Part shown: in pieces, positions 14,161 to 16,549 of the stretch
How the letters are laid out: each line of letters opens with the position of its first letter
Position numbering within the stretch: the first letter of the stretch is position 1
DNA from: Firmicutes bacterium UBA5766
GTDB lineage: Bacteria > Bacillota > Desulfotomaculia > Desulfotomaculales > Nap2-2B
NCBI GenBank assembly: GCA_002418775.1
Contig: DIEU01000060.1
Location: forward strand, 1 to 16,549
Direction: 5' to 3'
DNA length: 16,549 nt
Position numbers and translations under genes: made by a program
Notes under the pieces: generated by a model
The model's database searches: none
The model's input: the letters and a program-made list of their open reading frames with translations, nothing else
What the model was told of the DNA's origin: nothing

Positions 14161-14703
14161 ATGACCTGGCCCGGGTGGTTGATTGCAGCTTTTTTTGTTT
14201 TAGTTTCCATCATCCTGATGGTTCCCGTTACTTTTTTGATCCGTTTTTCCTGCCGGGGAAAAGAGTGTGCGCTGGAAATAAAGATCAATGCCCTGTCTGT
14301 CACTCTATATAAAAAAGAAAGCGCCTTCACCCTGGGTAAAAACTGGCCTGATTTTAAGAAAAGCAAAAATTTTTCCGCCCGCAAAATGCAAACATTAAAA
14401 GCGTTATTTATCTTTTTAATGCGGCGGGCAAAAATGGAACATGTCAGTTGGGAAACCAGGATCGGCACGCCCAACGCGTATTACACCGCCCTGGCAACCG
14501 GCTGGTTATGGGGAATAAAAGGTTTTTTACTGACCGCTTTATATCGTTATACAAACTCTAGAAATTCCCGCCCTCCTCAAATGAAGATAACGCCGGTTTT
14601 CAACCTTGTTGTCTATGACACGCAGTTTAAAACCGCTTTTCAACTGCGTATCATAGATTTTGTTCTTGCCGGGTCAAAACTCATCTTTGTATTTTTTATT
14701 TGA
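14161..14703 (+). CDS. DUF2953-type membrane-anchored protein
   Basis: A 180-residue protein with one N-terminal membrane segment (about 5-27) followed by a basic, mostly beta-type soluble part. The block WETRIGTPNAYYTALATGWLWGIKG (about 97-121; the recognisable part is TRIGTxxAxYTAxATG) and the later KITPVFN segment match the DUF2953 family of spore-forming Firmicutes, whose members often sit beside the sporulation gene ytfJ. No ytfJ is next to it here, and the biochemical role of the family is not known to me. The start ATG 14161 has GGAGGAGGT 6 bases upstream; an ATG at 14155 is out of frame and stops after two codons. The next gene, a MaoC hydratase, follows after 72 bases. Confidence 0.75.
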   Translation: MTWPGWLIAAFFVLVSIILMVPVTFLIRFSCRGKECALEIKINALSVTLYKKESAFTLGKNWPDFKKSKNFSARKMQTLKALFIFLMRRAKMEHVSWETRIGTPNAYYTALATGWLWGIKGFLLTALYRYTNSRNSRPPQMKITPVFNLVVYDTQFKTAFQLRIIDFVLAGSKLIFVFFI

Positions 14704-14775
14704 CTTAAGGAAGCCCGGCAGGAAAAACTTGCCCTGACGAAGAAGAAACAAGATTAAAAACCATGGGGAAAATTT

Positions 14776-15216
14776 ATGAATTCGAGGCGTCCAAATTTAA
14801 TAAAGTTTGCCGAAATTGAATTGGGGATGGAGCTTCCTGAAGTTAAAAAACAGATCACGCAGGAAATCATCAACAAGTATGCCCAGGCCTCCGGCGATAT
14901 GAATCCGCAGCATGTTGATCCGGAGTTTGCAGGCCAAACAGTGTTTAAAGGTACAATTGCCCACGGACTGCTTACTATTGCTTATATTTCAGAAATGATG
15001 GCCAACTTTTTTAAAGACGGGTGGTATTCGGGAAGCGTTATGGAAATAAGCTTTCATGCGCCCGTACGGCCCGGTGACACAATCACGGCGTCGGGCAGGA
15101 TTAAAACGAAGAAATCCTCGGGCGGCAGGGGTATCGTAATATGCAAAGTCGCCTGTACAAATCAGGACAATACCAGTGTCATTACAGGAACTGCAACAGC
15201 TTTGGCGGAACTGTAA
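14776..15216 (+). CDS. MaoC-family (R)-specific enoyl-CoA hydratase, catalytic subunit
   Basis: A 146-residue single hot-dog-fold protein of the MaoC/PhaJ/HadB type, which hydrates trans-2-enoyl-CoA to (R)-3-hydroxyacyl-CoA or runs the reverse dehydration. The hydratase-2 motif is complete: ASGDMNPQHVDPEFA with Asp41 and His46 in the spacing of the catalytic pair (Asp31/His36 of PhaJ), followed by FKGTIAHGLL (57-66) and PVRPGDTI. ATG 14776 has GGGGA 7 bases upstream. A second MaoC-like gene starts 30 bases downstream, so the two are probably co-transcribed and may form a heterodimer. Confidence 0.9.
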   Translation: MNSRRPNLIKFAEIELGMELPEVKKQITQEIINKYAQASGDMNPQHVDPEFAGQTVFKGTIAHGLLTIAYISEMMANFFKDGWYSGSVMEISFHAPVRPGDTITASGRIKTKKSSGGRGIVICKVACTNQDNTSVITGTATALAEL

Positions 15217-15246
15217 TTTCTTTATTTTGGCCGGGAGGGATCAGTT

Positions 15247-15687
15247 TTGGAGAATGAAAAAATGATCAGTTTTGAAGAGCTTGAAATCGGGCAAAAATTT
15301 AAGCCTCACGAGTTCACGATGACTAAAGATACAATCTTTAAATATGCTGAAGCAGTTTCTGACTCAAACCCGCTTTACTGCGACGAAGAAAACGGTAAAA
15401 ACTCTTTTTACGGCAGTATTATAGCGCCGCCGACAAGCGCAGCCATATATATAATTTCCGCTTTTCAATCGGAGGGCAAAATCCCTCCTGGCGCAGCCGT
15501 CCATACAAGGCAGAAATTTGAGTTTATCAAGCCGGTGTTTCCCGGTGACCAACTTGTAACCAGTGTGACCGTGAAAAACAAGTTCGTCAAAATGGAACGC
15601 AAGTATGTGTTTTTTGAGATGACAACCGTTAATCAAAATGGCGAGCCGGTTGTAAACAGCGAAATAACGGTGTTTTGGACGCAATAG
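15247..15687 (+). CDS. MaoC N-domain-like protein lacking the catalytic histidine
   Basis: A 146-residue hot-dog-fold protein resembling the MaoC_dehydrat_N type (HadA/HadC-like): AEAVSDSNPLYCDEENG, then GSIIAPPTSA, where catalytic MaoC proteins have HGLL, and KFEFIKPVFPGDQL. The position of the catalytic His is Tyr44, while Asp39 remains. In mycobacterial HadAB/HadBC such subunits are non-catalytic partners that shape the acyl pocket; a similar role here is inferred from the adjacent catalytic gene. The start is TTG 15247, with GGGAGGG about 7 bases upstream; the alternative ATG 15262 is too far from that site. No clear terminator follows. Confidence 0.85.
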   Translation: MENEKMISFEELEIGQKFKPHEFTMTKDTIFKYAEAVSDSNPLYCDEENGKNSFYGSIIAPPTSAAIYIISAFQSEGKIPPGAAVHTRQKFEFIKPVFPGDQLVTSVTVKNKFVKMERKYVFFEMTTVNQNGEPVVNSEITVFWTQ

Positions 15688-15754
15688 CCTTTAGCAAAAA
15701 CCAACTCCCTAACGGAAGGGGCGACAGGCGGTTTGCGTCAAAAGCATCACAGAG

Positions 15755-16003
15755 ATGACGCATGAATCTAAAGTATATCGCATCGAAATGGAGAAAAAAT
15801 ACAGAGACACCATAAAAATGCTTGAATTATCCGATAAGGGGCTCAAGACTGCTGATATCGCTCGTGCTTTGAGCATACGCTACAACGATGTTCAAGCTTT
15901 ACGCAGGACCGCCGCAAGCACACTTGCTTACGTGGACAAAAGGATCAGTGAAAAACTTGCCTATAAATTAAGGGGACACCATACTAAATTCTCGAAAGGA
16001 TAA
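15755..16003 (+). CDS. Small HTH-like open frame, possible mobile-element remnant
   Basis: An 82-codon frame, Lys/Arg-rich, with a helix-turn-helix-like segment (about residues 28-52: KGLKTADIARALSIRYNDVQ followed by ALRR). I do not recognise the family. Translation initiation looks poor: no Shine-Dalgarno precedes ATG 15755 or the internal ATG 15788. The last residues (about GHHTKFSKG) and the stop are encoded by the left arm, loop and first base of a 25-bp inverted repeat, so the frame and the repeat belong to one unit or collided by insertion. It could be the C-terminal DNA-binding end of a lost transposase, a small regulator, or a chance frame. Confidence 0.4.
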   Translation: MTHESKVYRIEMEKKYRDTIKMLELSDKGLKTADIARALSIRYNDVQALRRTAASTLAYVDKRISEKLAYKLRGHHTKFSKG

Positions 16004-16026
16004 TTTAGTATGGTGTCCCCTTAATT
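15966..16026. repeat. Perfect 25-bp inverted repeat (REP/transposon-end-like)
   Basis: The arms 15966-15990 and 16002-16026 are exact reverse complements around an 11-base loop. The core of the arm is ggggacaccatactaaatt on the left. There is no T run directly after either arm, so it is not a standard terminator, although it may slow transcription of the convergent gene at 16076. From memory, similar ggggacaccatacta palindromes occur near IS200-like (REP-associated) transposases; I could not verify this. No transposase is present in the window. Confidence 0.8.
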
Positions 16027-16050
16027 CGCCCTTAATTCGTCCCCTTAATT
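16015..16050. repeat. Three tandem GTCCCCTTAATT-like units
   Basis: gtccccttaatt (16015-16026), gcccttaatt (16028-16037, two bases shorter) and gtccccttaatt (16039-16050) follow one another at a spacing of about 12 bases. The first is the outer part of the right arm of the 25-bp inverted repeat, so the array extends that element on its right side only. Confidence 0.7.
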
Positions 16051-16075
16051 ACAATTATTTAAAGGATTTTTTTAG

Positions 16076-16549
16076 CTACCTGTTTATTTCATGACCGCAT
16101 TTTGAACAAAATTTGTCTTCTTTATTTAACTCTGCTTTACATCTTGGACAACACTCACGCGGTGGGGCAAGCTCCATAAGAAGCTGTCCCTGAAGTACCG
16201 GTACCATTTTCTTATCGGATTTATAATCAGCAAATACCAGCACCCGTTTTACCATCCCATCTACGGGAGAAGCTATCCCATATTCAATTTTCATTAAGGT
16301 AAGACTCAGTACCTTTTCACCTGCCTGAACGCTGTCTCCTGCTTTTTTATAAACAATCCAGAGATCAGCATTAAAAGGAGCAGCAATATGATAGGGGTTG
16401 TCTTTGTCAGCCATTTCTACCCCTTTTTTCCCTTCTTTAACACTTGCCGCAACCGGTACTTCTTCTACAAATACTTCATAGTCAAGCCTATACTGTACCC
16501 TTCTGATCCCGTCTTTGCTTATGTCGCCGATATTCATGACCTCAATGTT
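16076..16549 (-). CDS. C-terminal part of a pyruvate-carboxylase-like protein with biotinyl domain and zinc ribbon
   Basis: The frame is open to the window edge. Its first visible residues (EVMNIGDISKDGIRRVQYRLDYE) resemble the end of the PYC_OADA domain of pyruvate carboxylase or oxaloacetate decarboxylase (igep-DG-R-V-fELNG pattern), so ATG 16537, whose GAGGT is too close to serve as a ribosome binding site, is probably internal. A biotinyl/lipoyl-type domain follows (about 47-124 counted from that ATG): HIAAPFNADLWIVYKKAGDSV, LTLMKIEY with Lys83 as the expected attachment residue, and ASPVDGMVKRV. The usual EAMKM is replaced by TLMKI, and the end of the domain is longer than normal. Residues 130-147 form a zinc ribbon (CPRC...CSKC). 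It might work with a carboxyltransferase such as the one at 1-1491, but nothing here proves it. Confidence 0.75.
   Translation of the reverse strand, partial: NIEVMNIGDISKDGIRRVQYRLDYEVFVEEVPVAASVKEGKKGVEMADKDNPYHIAAPFNADLWIVYKKAGDSVQAGEKVLSLTLMKIEYGIASPVDGMVKRVLVFADYKSDKKMVPVLQGQLLMELAPPRECCPRCKAELNKEDKFCSKCGHEINR

Noticed and set aside
14155..14163. ATGGCATGA mini-frame overlapping the start of the DUF2953-type gene
   Set aside because: A two-codon frame made by chance next to the real ATG; the binding site serves 14161 with normal spacing.
15966..16026. Perfect 25-bp inverted repeat read as an intrinsic terminator
   Set aside because: No T run follows either arm and the stem is far longer than usual; listed as a repeat, though it may still hinder transcription.
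14776..16549. A new multi-gene system formed by the MaoC pair, the HTH frame and the biotinyl protein
   Set aside because: The biotinyl gene is on the opposite strand, the HTH frame looks like a remnant, and nothing ties them into one operon.

Overview
The window reads as a chromosomal segment of an anaerobic, endospore-forming Firmicute. A spore protease (gpr) and an alpha/beta-type small acid-soluble spore protein lie side by side, many genes start with GTG or TTG behind strong GGAGG-type ribosome binding sites, and the rib operon has a consensus sigma-A promoter plus an FMN riboswitch. The spore genes combined with scattered acyl-CoA genes (carboxyltransferase, thiolase, MaoC hydratases, a biotinyl-domain protein) fit the Peptococcaceae/Desulfotomaculales, including syntrophs such as Pelotomaculum. 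That lineage is inferred from gene content and was not tested by a search.

Layout. Positions 1-1491 (+) hold the 3' part of an acyl-CoA carboxyltransferase, closed by a bidirectional terminator. On the minus strand follow a coiled-coil protein and rsmD (1557-2616). The spore pair comes next: gpr (+) and a SASP gene (-) converge on a gene-free stretch of about 420 bp that contains a compact element with imperfect terminal inverted repeats and the SASP terminator. recG (-) and rpmB (+) then diverge from a shared short promoter region.

Positions 6935-11760 (-) are a riboflavin operon: sigma-A promoter, FMN riboswitch with terminator hairpin, ribD, ribE, ribBA, ribH, then a nicotinate phosphoribosyltransferase-like gene three bases after ribH. 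ribE has no ATG, GTG or TTG at the conserved N-terminus and seems to start at CTG. Just upstream, on the same strand, is a GntR-RCK_C regulator with the domain order of the c-di-AMP receptor BusR.

Positions 12590-16549 hold a thiolase (-) with its own promoter, leader and terminator; a DUF2953-type membrane protein (+); two MaoC-fold genes (+) that look like a catalytic/non-catalytic pair; a short HTH-like open frame running into a 25-bp perfect inverted repeat (a mobile-element or REP-like remnant); and, running off the right edge on the minus strand, the C-terminal part of a pyruvate-carboxylase-like protein with an atypical biotinyl motif and an added zinc ribbon.

Most of the window is ordinary housekeeping, sporulation and cofactor metabolism. 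I found no clear new defence or mobile system. The points most worth checking are the CTG start of ribE, the two unexplained intergenic elements, the BusR-like regulator, the MaoC pair and the odd biotinyl/zinc-ribbon protein.
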